The notes under the pieces are model-generated. The model saw nothing but the letters and a program-made list of their open reading frames with translations, was not told the DNA's origin and did no database searches. Both the position numbers and the translations under genes were made by a program. Shown piece by piece: positions 35,201 through 46,572 of a stretch of DNA of 64,000 nt (its first letter is position 1; each line of letters starts with the position of its first letter). This DNA comes from Datisca glomerata (Eukaryota; Streptophyta; Magnoliopsida; Cucurbitales; Datiscaceae), in assembly GCA_003255025.1 (NCBI GenBank), contig QANY01009091.1, positions 786,227-850,226 of the forward strand, in the 5' to 3' direction.

Positions 35201-36859
35201 ACTCTGATGATCAAGTAAGTAGAGTGTTTATAGTATAATAGCAATAATGAGAGTTGTTTACCGTTTTTATGAGGTTCATCATATATTTATAACGATTTTA
35301 TATTAGTCAATCATCTTATTTCAATGTATCTTTCTTCTTATTCTTATAAGGAGTGAATATACTATGGAGAATATTCCCCAAATCAAGGTATTTATGTTAT
35401 GATCTTATCATCTTTAACAATTTTGAGATTAATTTATAAAGGTGTTATGAAGTGTACTTATTATTTTCTTGTATGATTGATTATCATATTTTTGTCGTGT
35501 CGGAGAATGGATCTCGGCTATCTCGAGTAGCTGCGATCGTAGGCATAGGAGGACCTCGATCATCCATGTGGCCTCGGTAGTGCGACATAGATGGGGATAC
35601 GTCCATAGCCCTGGTCGTGGCCTCAGTCGTGGAGGCGATCTCAGTCTTCATAGTAACCTCAATCGTGGAAGAGTTCTCGGTTTGGACTTAATGTGGATCC
35701 TCTTCTGGAGTAGGAGTATTGAGCATTGGTTAGAAATCTTAAAGCTTTACCTAAATGTTATTTCTCCCCTACGATGATTAGAACTCTGCTGAGTTCTTTT
35801 TTTCCTTTCCCGTTGCGTCTATATCTTAGTTTTTTTAAATTCCAACGTTTATTGTTTTAGTCTATGTTTCCATCTACTTAAAAATGAGAGGAAGAATAAG
35901 TGGAATAATAGAATAAGAATTTTTTTAATATAATAAAATTCATTTATATAACAAACAATTAAAATATAATCTTTCATATTAAAAAAAATTATTTTAACAA
36001 CCCTTGTAGTTTGTTTAGATAACACATACATCCCTTCATGTTAGGTTTGACTAATAAAAAAATTTTGAACCGTTAAATTTTGAAAGTAACATCATTTAAA
36101 GAATATGTAATACCGAAACTACCTCTCATTTTATTCCAGACTCTGAAAATATTAAAAATAATTTTTTTAATATCCAAACTAAAATTCACCTAAATCAGAA
36201 AAATACTTATGTCTCAGATTAGAAAAATAGTTGGATCAGACTGATTATATAGATAATATTATATTTTCACTCATAAGCTAACGTATTTTAGTAGAATGAA
36301 TTTATTTATAATTTTTTAAACTAAATGAATATATGTTTCATTTAAAAAACTATAAGAATGTTTTTTCATACATAAATTAACTTATTTTAATAAAATAAAT
36401 TTATTTATAATTTTTTAAACTAAATGAATATCTATTAAATTTAAAAAAAAATTATAAGGAATGTCAAAGAATTTCAAATCACCACCACACTCATTTCCAT
36501 TTTTGTATGCAAAAAGTTGTTCGTTAGTGCATGTTATTTTCGCCATCAGAACAATTCCACTAAAATGGGTCCACACCACTATATGCAGGCGGCTTGATGA
36601 CAACACTTGGCAAAAGTTTAGTGCGGGTAACAGAGAAAGCACTTAGGAAGTATGGCATATATTTGTTCAAATGAAGATAATCAGAAGAAGAAGATGATGA
36701 GCACAATAGATGGTTAATTACTATGTTAACAATCAAATTAAAATTGTTAATCATTAATCATTTTTCTTACTAAGCCAATGCACGGAGAAAGTTGTTTTTG
36801 TCAAAATAACAATATATTCCATCAGAATAAATATTCTTACATCAAAGAAGCATGATGAA
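35201..36859. other. Noncoding DNA between hairpin and LINE
   Basis: An open frame at 35568-35777 lies in a short GC-richer patch (Arg/Gly/Ser-rich peptide) but shows no family motif. Around 36280-36450 the phrase AATTTATTTATAATTTTTTAAA recurs in two imperfect copies about 120 bases apart. Nothing else was recognised. Confidence 0.4.
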
Positions 36860-39540
36860 TTTTTTTATTTTTTTGTAAAAAGGAACAATATATTTCATCA
36901 AAAAGAACTTGAGGTTGATCCGCCGTAATCCATTTCTTTGCCTAATAGTTGGTCCAAGTGTTGTAATCCCTGGAACAATGAATAAAAAAAGCATGAGACC
37001 TTTTATTGGCTAAGTGAACAATATCAACAAGAATAACTCTTATTCCCATAGAGAAGACCCGTAGCGAGATGAGGGAAATATGATGAACAGACTCCATAAC
37101 CTAACGTAAAGCAAGAGTTTTAACTACCAAAGGATCGCACACATTCCTCCATGATCTGAACCCGATGTCATGAACGTGTCCCCCTGGATCCCAAAGGATC
37201 CATCCCAAGCCCGCCCAATTATGGGCTTTAAACCACGATTCGCCAGCTTATATCGACCAACAAGGATTATTGTCCAGAATCAACTGCATTCTAGAAGTGA
37301 AAATCGGGTCTGCCTTTTGAAAAGCCTTATGCCAATGTATCTCCAAGCTGCCTAAATGCAAGTCAACGAGTTCGACAACATCAACAGGATTGCTCTTAAT
37401 ACCTTGAAAGCAACACTTGTTTCTAACCTTCCATAACCACTAAATCCCAAACACCAGCCATTAAGCATAAAATATTTATGCTCAGTATCAAAAGAAGCCT
37501 GATGTAGAAACTAAAGAATATGTCTCCAAATATCCAAAAAAGAGTTTCCCAAAATATGAGCCAATCAGAATGAAAGAGGACTTGCAAACCAAAATTTCTC
37601 CTAGAATGGACAATGAAAGAACAAATGTGTAGGGGTCTCCTCCCTATTCCCACACAAAGGACAGCAAGGATTAATTGTCATAGTCCTATTTAATAAATGA
37701 GATTTGCAGGCAATGTAATTCTTTAGCATCTCCAAATAAAATCCTTTAATTTATGGGGGATCTTAAGCTTCCATAAGTCACGCCAAATCTAAAAATTATC
37801 ATTCCCTCCACTGGCAACACCAATCTTATGGTTCCAAAGAAATATGTTCTTCATGAGGAAGACAGCAATATCATAACCTTTTAGCCGTATAGACCCCATG
37901 AGTATCAAAATGCCAACCTAGCCAATCTTCCACACCAGACTGGCTAATTTAAATATGGGCAATAACATCTGCATACACCTTCCAAAACACTTTCTTAATT
38001 TTATAGAGTTTTCATCCCGCATCATTACTCAACAACTCATTAACCATAGAAATACCATGAACTTTAAGAATTAAAATTTTGAACATTACAAGGCGAGGAA
38101 CCCGGACGTCTTCCCATATCCAAATTTTCCTCTCATTCCCAACAAACCAACGAAGCCTAAATAAGAGGAGTTTCCTATCTTCAAGAATGCTTCTCCAACC
38201 CCAAGAGGATTGAGAACCAATTGAGGCACTGAGGAAATTAGAGGACCGGAAGTACATACTTTTAAGAACCTTATAAAGAAAAGAGTTGGGGTAATTGATC
38301 ATACTCCATCCTTGTTTTGCAAGGAGGGTTAGATTTAAGCAAGACAAATCTTTAAAACCAACTCCCTTCAACTTTTTCCTACACAAGTTGTTCCAAGAAC
38401 CCCAATGAATACCTCCCTTAAAAGGAGACGCATTCCACTAATAATTAGCCAAGAGAAAGCTGAATATTTTACACAATGAGATATGAATCCAAAAGTAGTC
38501 ATAGCATAGTTAGGGATAGATAAGGCAACACTTTGATGAGGATCTTCTGACCAGCTGGGCAAAGAAGCTTTTCAGACCAAACTGAGATTTTTTGATTGAT
38601 AGTATCCACTATTCTATTAAAAACAACCTTCTTTGAAAGACCAAAATCTGACTCAAGACCCAAATATTTCTATAACAAATTAGAGGGAGTCAAACGGAAT
38701 AAATTAGCCAACTCCATTAGATAAACACTATAAGGATTTTACGAGTATTAATGACTTGACCTGAAGTAGCATCGTACAGCCCAATAAGGTGAAAAACAAC
38801 AACTGGCCCACTGGGAGAAAAACTGAACATAGAGATCTCTCTGTTATTATAAGCTTTGTTTAACAACCTGGACAACGCTTCAGCATAAATAAAAAAAGGA
38901 AAGAAGATAATGGGTCCCATTGACGCAAGCCTATGGAAGGCTTAAAATTCTTACTAAGATGTCCATTAACATTAATATGAAAAGAGATCGAAGAAATGGT
39001 CTTTTATACTCAACCACACCATCTATCAGAAAAACCTATCATTCTCATCGTGTCAATCATAAATTCCCATTCGACCCTATCATAGGCCTTAGACAAATCA
39101 ATTTTAACTACTGCAAAACTCTTCCTACCCTTTTTCTTAATACGCAAAGAATGCCAAATTTCACGAGTGATCAAGATGCTATCAAAGATAAGTCTATAAA
39201 GCATAAACACCCTTTGATTATCCCTAATAATCTTATCAATTGCCACAAATAAACATTTGGTAAGAATATTACTGATAATCTTGGATACTACATTATACAG
39301 ACTAATCGGCCAAAAATTAGAAATAAATCTAGGATCATGAACTTATATAATCAGCGTAATATTCATACAGTTTATCTCAGACGGGATCAGATTAGAGTAG
39401 AAAAAATATTCATAAGTTTAATAAGATCGAAATGTACCAACTGCCAATTTTGGATGTATAATGCAGTCGTTAAACCATCGGGTCCTGGAGATTTTGTGGG
39501 ATGCATATTACAAATAGCCATAAGAATCTAAGGTTGGACA
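36860..39540 (-). mobile_element. LINE (L1-type) remnant: reverse transcriptase to RNase H-like region
   Basis: Reading down the minus strand from 39530, motifs follow the plant L1 order: MHPTKSPGPDG (about 39500), FWPISLYNVVSKIISN (about 39300), the RT segment KIDLSKAYDRVEWEF (about 39080), SPFLF/IYAEALSRLL (about 38880), IPNYAMTTF (about 38520), KLKGVGFKDLSCLNLTLLAK (about 38360), WRSILEDRKLL, a zf-RVT CPLC...H (about 37650), and a weak RNase H-like tail near 37000. Frames change and stops occur repeatedly. The FADD catalytic box did not survive recognisably. The 5' end is truncated inside the RT domain. A T-rich stretch at 36858-36880 on the plus strand may be the old poly(A) tail. Confidence 0.88.
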
Positions 39541-42500
39541 TGATAGAAACTGGTTGAGCGTATTCACTGCAAAGGAAATGTCTGGTCTGCTAATAGTGAG
39601 ACACTGCAATCCTCCAACGAGATTCTTGTACAGTGTGGAATTAGAAAAGGGAGTGCCTTGAGAGGTCAGCTTGTAAGAGCTTTCCACACATCAATATGGG
39701 GCTAGGTTTAGCACTGTCCATGTGAGCCTTGGCCAGAAGATCATGTGCATACTTGGCTTGAGTGAGGTAGAGACCTAAAGTATTCCTGAATGCCTCAAAA
39801 CCTAAGAAGTAGTTGGTTGATCCAAGAGTTTTCAAGGAAAATTGTTGCTGAAAAAGATGAATAACATGTGCCATTTGACTAGGATGACTGCTAATAATGA
39901 TTATGTCATCTACATATATAAGAACCAAGGTGAGATGACCTTGAGAGTGGATATTGCTAATAATGAGTATGTCATCTACCATGAAATCTGAGAGTGAGTG
40001 TTTGAATCCCCAGTTAAGTAAGGTAGCCTTAAGCTTGTCAATCCAAGCCTTAGGAGCCTGCCTTAAACCATATATAACTTGTTACAGTTTGCCGGCATAA
40101 GTAGGGTGAAGAAGATGCTCAAACCCTTGTGGTTGTGTCATGTAGGTTGTTTCCTTGAGGTCCTCATGGAGGAAAACGTTATTGATATCAATTTGCTGAA
40201 TGTCCCAGCCTTGGGATACAACTAGAGAGAGGATAATTCTAATGGTGCAGGGTTTCACTATAGGACTGAAGGTATCAAAGAAGTCCACTCGAGGGGTATG
40301 CTGAAACCACTTTATCACTAATCGGGCTTTGTGCTTCTGAATGGATCCATTTGAATTATGTTTGACCTGAAAGACCCACTTGTTAGTCACGACCTCCAAA
40401 TCTTGGTGTGAGGAACTAAACTCCAAGTTATGTTCTTAACAAGTGCATCATACTCAGATTTCATGGTAGTTGTCCAAATGGAGAAGTGAGCCTCTAAGAC
40501 AGACTGTTGTTCTAAGGTGGAAGACAAGGCTGAGAGAAACACCTTGGGTTTTAAGGAACCTGTCTTGGATCTTGTGATCATGGGATGAACTGAAATTGGT
40601 GCATTAGTAATGATAAGATTGGGAATTGGAGGGTTGGGAACATAATGAACAGAGGAGTTGACGGAGGATGGGGAGTTAGTAAATGGAGCAATATCAGTGG
40701 GAAAAGAATAAGTATGAGAGGAGAAAAAAATAGTACCTGAAGTAGGATAGACTGCAACTTGAGCCTGTGAAGTGCATGACCTTGAAAGGGCATCAACAAC
40801 ATGTGGTAAGGATGGTATGATGTTGTGAGGTGAATGAGTGAATGAAGGAGGGAAAACCAAAAGATTGGGATGTGAACTGTTTGATTCATGTTTTGAGTGT
40901 TTGGAGGTAAGATGCTCATAAGGAACTCTTGTTCATTGAATAGAACATTTGGAGAGATATATATATCCTACCTGAAATTGGTTGAAGGCACATATAGCCT
41001 TTATGGGATGAACTATATCCTTAAACACGCATTTAATATTGTGAAGACTTAGTTTATGCCTGTTATAGGGTCTAATGAATGAGAAGCAAGTACATCCAAA
41101 CACTTTGAAAAGTGTGTAATTTGTTGGTTTAGAGTAAAGCTTGTGAAAAAGGGATAGATTTTGGAGAGTTCGGGTAGGAAGCTTTTTATAAGGTGGACAT
41201 CAGATACAATCGCTTCCCACCATATTTTTAACGGTATTTAGATTGAGCAAGAAGTGTTAAATATTTTTTCCCATTATATCCATATGTTTCCTCTCTACTC
41301 TATCATTTTGTTGGTGAGTATGAGGACATGGGTTTCTGGAAACAATACTAAGATGATTAAGTAGAGGTAGAAGCTTCTAAACTCTTCCCCTCAGTCAGTT
41401 TGAAGACATTTAATTTTAGTGTCAAAGAATCTATTGATGCAGGCATTAAAGTGTGTAAATGCAACTTTGGCATTAGATTTTAGCTTTAAGGGATATAACC
41501 ACGTAAATCTAGTATAATCATCAACAAAATTTAGGTAATATGTATAACCGGATAAGGACTTGACAGGGGTAAGACCTCAAACCTCAGCATGCACAATTTC
41601 AAATGGTTTAGATGTACTTGAGTTAGATGAAGAGAAATGGAATTGATGAGCTTTCCCTAAAACACCAGAGTCACAGAAATTGAAATTACTTGTATTAATG
41701 CTCAAAAGTTGTACAAGTTTAGAACAAAGGGGCAAGGGTATCCTAGTCTCCTATACCATAAACATGTATTATTTATATCAGGCAAAGCAAGAAAACAATG
41801 AGCATTAGTACTAAGCTTAGAAGGGGCAGATGTTGCTGGTGTAGTTGATAAGTGAGCTGACTTAGGAAAGTAGTAGAGACCATCCTTAAGGACACCCTGC
41901 AGAAGAGGCTCCCTCTCGTAATCTTGTCCTTCACAAAGTAAAAATTGGAGTCAAATTTAATGATAATAGGATTATCAGTAGTGAGTTGAGAAACACTTAA
42001 CAATTTCTTGGTGGCAAAGTGTACACAGAGTATTTAGTCCAAAGTTAAATTGATGAAATTATTATTTGTAGGAAAAAATGATTTTCCAATATGTTAAATA
42101 GGCCTTAGCTCATCATTACTAACCATAAGTTTTGATTTACCCTTATAATCATTCTTGATTGACAGGTTGGATAGATCAAGGGTGATGTGGTTGTTGGCGG
42201 CACTGTCAATGTACCAACGAGGCACTTCCATGGATCCAGTTGAGGATAGGTAAGCTGCAAGTGTTCTTTAAGTGTTCATGGTGGTGGTATTGGGGCTAAA
42301 ATGATTAGGAGGAGGAATATTGGATTGATGAGTGGGTTGAAAGTATTCATCAAATCTATTATGGTAGAAAAAGGCATAGTGGTCAGGTTTCCTGTAAATT
42401 TGACACACTAGCATGATTCCACCCATCCCTCTTCCTCTGCACCTACCTCTATAGTTGTTTGATTTGCCTATAAAATTCTGAGAATAATTATGTACATGTC

Positions 42501-43161
42501 CTATGGCATTTTTCCTGGTGAAGTTTACCACATTGATTGAGGGAGCCACTAGGTCAAATTGGCTTACACTGGATAACTGCTCTATCTGTATTTCTTAGCT
42601 CTGCAACATAAATTGAGCCTCTTGAAGTGATACTGAATCTCCCCTTGAGGTAAGATGGACCACGAGTAGGTCATACTCAGCTCTAAGGCAACCTAGAATG
42701 TAGAGTAGGAGGTCCTCATATGTGATGAGTTGGTCTGCTGATGAGAGACTGTCTATTATGCCATTCATCTTGAGAAAATAGTCATTGTGGCTAAGTGAGT
42801 CTTTCTTCACAGTTTACGATTGTAGTCTGAGTTACAAGATCCTCGTTTTGGACTAGGAGGTTTTTAATTACTCTAGTTCTCTTCAAACTTCGTGGGAGCT
42901 TGAGCAGTTGACGACATGGCTAAACATTGCTTCTATGATGGAGGAGAAAAGCCAACTCATAAGATGCTAGTCAGTCCTCCAACAGATGAATTCATGATTC
43001 AAAATAAATGGAGATTGATTTGTAGGAGCAAGTAACGTTGGTTGAGCATCAGTTGTACCAAGTAAATAAGCCTCTAAATCATAGGCTCGAACAATAGAAA
43101 GGATATGAGACCTCCAAAATATATAATTGTTCTTGTATAGTCGAATGGATATGGTGATCAT
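39541..43161 (-). pseudogene. Copia B gag-pol, broken
   Basis: Gag begins at about 43161 with YIFWRSHILSIVRAYDLEAY, a copia gag start, and reaches a decayed zinc knuckle near 42390 (CQIYRKPDHYAFFY; the second Cys and the last Cys are lost). The protease site reads WYIDSAANNHIT at about 42180-42222, with Ala instead of Gly in DSG. GAG-pre-integrase remnants lie at 41773-42003; the integrase C-terminal part and linker are at 40387-40860. The RT is seen at 40082-40426 (VTNKWVFQVKHN, DINNVFLHEDLKE) and 39641-39982 with an intact IYVDDIIII box. Successive pieces lie in different frames. Confidence 0.88.
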
Positions 43162-43419
43162 GTTATTAGGTAGAGTATTTGGTAGAGAAGGTAAGAGATC
43201 AACTAAAAAGGGTTAGTTGGTGGAATGAAGGTCTATGTAATGGGAGAGATGGGTGGGATTATGTTTGTGGTAGTCATTGTGACACCAGGAGTGGGTAATG
43301 TTTTAGAGGAAGAAGGGTTGACAAAAGAGGAGGTTTCGTAGGTGAGAAGGGATTTACAGACGCTATTTTTTACAGGTGACAGAAATCGAAGAAAGGAAAA
43401 AGATGCAGAGGGATCCTAT

Positions 43420-43431
43420 GCTCTGATACCA
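43420..43431 (-). other. Primer binding site of copia B
   Basis: On the minus strand this reads TGGTATCAGAGC, the initiator-Met tRNA site. Three bases separate it from the LTR end. Confidence 0.9.
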
Positions 43432-43434
43432 ACT

Positions 43435-43871
43435 TGAATTGGAGAAGAAGATGAATTTATTGAATATACTTCTGATTTCAAAAACAACTAATCGATTATT
43501 ACATGACAAAATACAACCTTATTAAGTCACAAAGAATGAATGAAAATGAAGAATATTCTTCGGTTACACTGGAGACAAAGAATTGAAGAGAATGAGTTAA
43601 TCACATAATGCATGGGAATTTTGCATGCATCATGTGATTGGGTGAAAACTAACTTATTGTGTATGCCAATGATTGGCTTTAAGATATAGCCAATCAAAGA
43701 GAGCAACGTGAGAAGTTGTTATTCCTTGTAATTTTAGAGACCCAGTGAGAGCATGTCACATGTAGGAAGAATGCTGAGGTGGCTTGGTACCATTGGAGCA
43801 GTGATGTGGCTTGTTTTTATCTCTGTTGGCAGCCACGGTTGTTTGATTGGTTGATGTGGTAGTCTTGTTCA
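43435..43871 (-). repeat. 5' LTR of copia B
   Basis: On the minus strand it starts TGAACAAGACTACCAC and ends CTTCTCCAATTCA next to the primer site, about 437 bp. TGAA and TTCA at the ends form a short inverted repeat. No second copy was found in the window, so the length rests on the TG...CA rule and the primer site. Confidence 0.7.
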
Positions 43872-45003
43872 ATGTATCGAAAACTATTTTTCCCTTTTAA
43901 ATTTCATCGTAGGATTGGAATGTATTTTAATTTATGTTATCTTGTTTTTACTTTAATCATTATATATTGCTTAATTATTTTTTGTTTTGCGATGTTGTCA
44001 AATAAAATAAGTTGCAAACTCTACTCAAAATAGAAAAAATAGAAAAAGTTTAAATTTTTAAATATAAATCATAAAATATTAAGAAAAATGGCACCGGAAA
44101 AAGTGAAACAATAGAAAAGGAAATAGTTCATTAGGGTTTTATTCAATCGCAGCAGTTTTGGAAAAAGAGGAAATTATCTATGGAAAGAAAATGAAAGTAA
44201 TAAGTCAACTTTTTTCCAAACAAAATATAATATTAATGACGATTCTCTTAGTGGGATTTTTAAGAAATCAATGCAAGAAAATATTTATTATCATTTCATT
44301 AGATAATAATAACCAACAATAAGGCATTTTCCAAAAAAAAAACATAAGGCACAATTATTTTTGGAGAAATTTTGAAATTTCAGAATTCTGTTCCATGTTG
44401 AGATTTTAGGGAGTGTCTAAATGTGCCATTAACAACGAACTTCGTGTTCCAGTGAATTTATTTATTTTTTCTCAAAAAACCTATTAAAATTTATACTTGG
44501 GGCCATATTGCCTAGGTTAGAGTGTCACACATAGTTAACTAGACCTAGAAGTGGATCACAAGAGTGGTCCAATTTAGCATTTAAAGCCGGAGAATTTTTT
44601 CAATTTTGGTCGTGTATATATCTAGAATCTTTGGAAATAGACTGCCAACAAATAAAAAGTCATAAAAAATAATTATTGAGTAATTATTGGGTTTACGTAT
44701 TACAATACTACCTGTGATCTACAATGTGAACCGGCTAATTTGTTTAAAACATAAATAAAAAAATAAATTTATTTTTATTTTTTTAAATTAAAACAAATTT
44801 TGATCATTAATTTAAATCTAATAGACAGGACTATCGGTCACATTGTGACCGATAGCCTCTGTAATTTCTCCAAATAGATAAGCGTGTGACCGGCAACCTC
44901 TATAATTTCTCCAATAGATTATCTAAGTTGGCTCTATTTGTAGATACTTATGAAGTCCATTTAGAAGAGTATCCCTTCTCTTAAATGATCTAATATTTGT
45001 GGA
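43872..45003. other. AT-rich spacer between copia B and copia C
   Basis: No coding region. It contains the palindrome listed at 44831-44855 and A-rich runs. Confidence 0.5.
44831..44855. repeat. Perfect 25-bp palindrome, 12-bp arms
   Basis: CTATCGGTCACA and TGTGACCGATAG face each other across one T. A related phrase (GTGTGACCGGCAACCTCTAT) follows about 30 bases later and partly repeats the right arm plus its flank (ACCGATAGCCTCTGTAATTT). It may be part of a small foldback repeat. Confidence 0.9.
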
Positions 45004-45195
45004 TGTTAAAAATAGTGTATTGCATTATAAGATTAAATGAAAACAATGATAATACAACAATTTTGTAAATAAATTAGTTATGACAAGTAAATAAGTTCAT
45101 TACGGAAAGTAATAAAAATTATTTACCAATGTTAAAACAATATGGACAGAGTAACGGAAGAAATCAAAACGAGTCATGTTTTCACAGTTTGCTTA
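45004..45195 (-). repeat. Left copy of the copia C terminal direct repeat
   Basis: Pairs with 50428-50646, with several indels and roughly one mismatch in six by eye. It probably forms the end of a longer 3' LTR that continues to about 46.2 kb. Confidence 0.7.
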
Positions 45196-46572
45196 AAACA
45201 GTTACGCGCTCTTACCTGTGATATTAAGGTTGATAATGACGTCTGTTTCTCAAGATAAAACAGTTTGAGGCAGTTGAAAAACATCTAACTTCACTACTTT
45301 GATCGAAGTGATTTGTCTGAATTCTACCATCAGAGTAACAACGTAAAACCAAGACTTGGACCGAAAAGCCAAACTGTCGACGGAACCGGACTGAACAAAA
45401 AACCAAACCGAGGCCAAACTGAAAATTGAACCGAGACCGAACCGAAAATCGAACCAAAAAAACTTGAAGAAAAAAATAGCAAAAATGTGGAGACCAGGAA
45501 TTGAGAGAAAAAAAGAGCCAGAATACTTTTTTATATGTAAAATGAGAAGGGGAGGTCTCCTTTTATACTACTCATGGGGGAGAGATATCATAAAAGCTAT
45601 TTAAACCCATTAGAAGGCCATATAACCTAAATAAATTCCAAAAATGTTTTTCCTCTTAATTTATAAAATAAAAAATGTTTTGGGCTTAAACTATTAAGAA
45701 TATTCTATATTCTATGACATCTGAGTTTTCCATGAGAATAAAAAATAAATTTGAAGTAAAAGACAACCCATTGGCCATAGAGGTGGCCCATATAGAAAGT
45801 TATCACCTTTGATACAAGTATCTCTATACATACTACTCCAATATTTTCTCCATTCTCAATGTGAGATTTCTACAATTCTCACATATTTCTCCATTCTCAT
45901 TTAGCTCACTTTGAGAGATAATTTCTCATTCATCCCAAAACCAATTTTGACAAATTAATAATCGATTTCAATGTACTAACTGGAGAGAACTCAAATATCT
46001 GAACACCTTACACTTTTATCTAGTGGGTCCCACCTAAAAATTTGTTCAAAATTGGTATACGAAAATGATGCACAATATACCCATTTTCGAACAATTTCTC
46101 ACATGAATGAAAATTGACACCAACGACATGACAAACATGCTGATAGAATTTTACGTTTCAAAACCTGTATAAGATATGTAGGTTTTACCATTTGAACATT
46201 CTCTTGTGTGAGTGTGTTTACTGTACTAACTAACTAGTAGACACGATATCTTTAAACTGTTCGACCTTTGTGTAAACGATGGCATACTACATACAAGAGT
46301 CATCTCTGACACAGTTCAGTTCTCATGATTATGTTCATTTTGTCCATGAACATCCTCCTAATTCTGCAAGAGTTTCTAAAGAATTAAGAGTAAATTCACA
46401 TTACTCCGCTTGGATCTCACAATTTCTGACGCATAAGAATCATTAGAAGCTCAACTTAACCTGCTCTCAATGGGTATCACTATTTTCATCATAGGAATGG
46501 TTAGGGGAAAATCCCATAATGATCTTGGGATCTCCAGTCAACTAGGTTAGGTTTCCTTTGTATCAACTTATT

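Larger units (their letters stand above)
39541..43871 (-). mobile_element. Copia element B, 5' LTR to reverse transcriptase, 3' end missing
   Basis: A 5' LTR (43435-43871), a Met primer site (43420-43431), gag, protease, integrase and reverse transcriptase are read leftwards. The sequence stops at 39541 just after the RT/RNase H boundary motif (ISRPDISFAVNTLNQF), where LINE sequence begins. RNase H, purine tract and 3' LTR are not in the adjoining sequence. The element is inactive from truncation as well as frame damage. Confidence 0.9.

Noticed and set aside
35568..35777. ORF with Arg/Gly/Ser-rich peptide as a gag fragment
   Set aside because: Composition alone resembles retroelement gag tails, but there is no zinc knuckle or neighbouring retroelement motif.
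45224..45457. Minus-strand ORF rich in FGLG/VRFSVR
   Set aside because: It comes from an ACCGAACCGAAAA simple repeat inside the presumed LTR of copia C and is not a protein gene.
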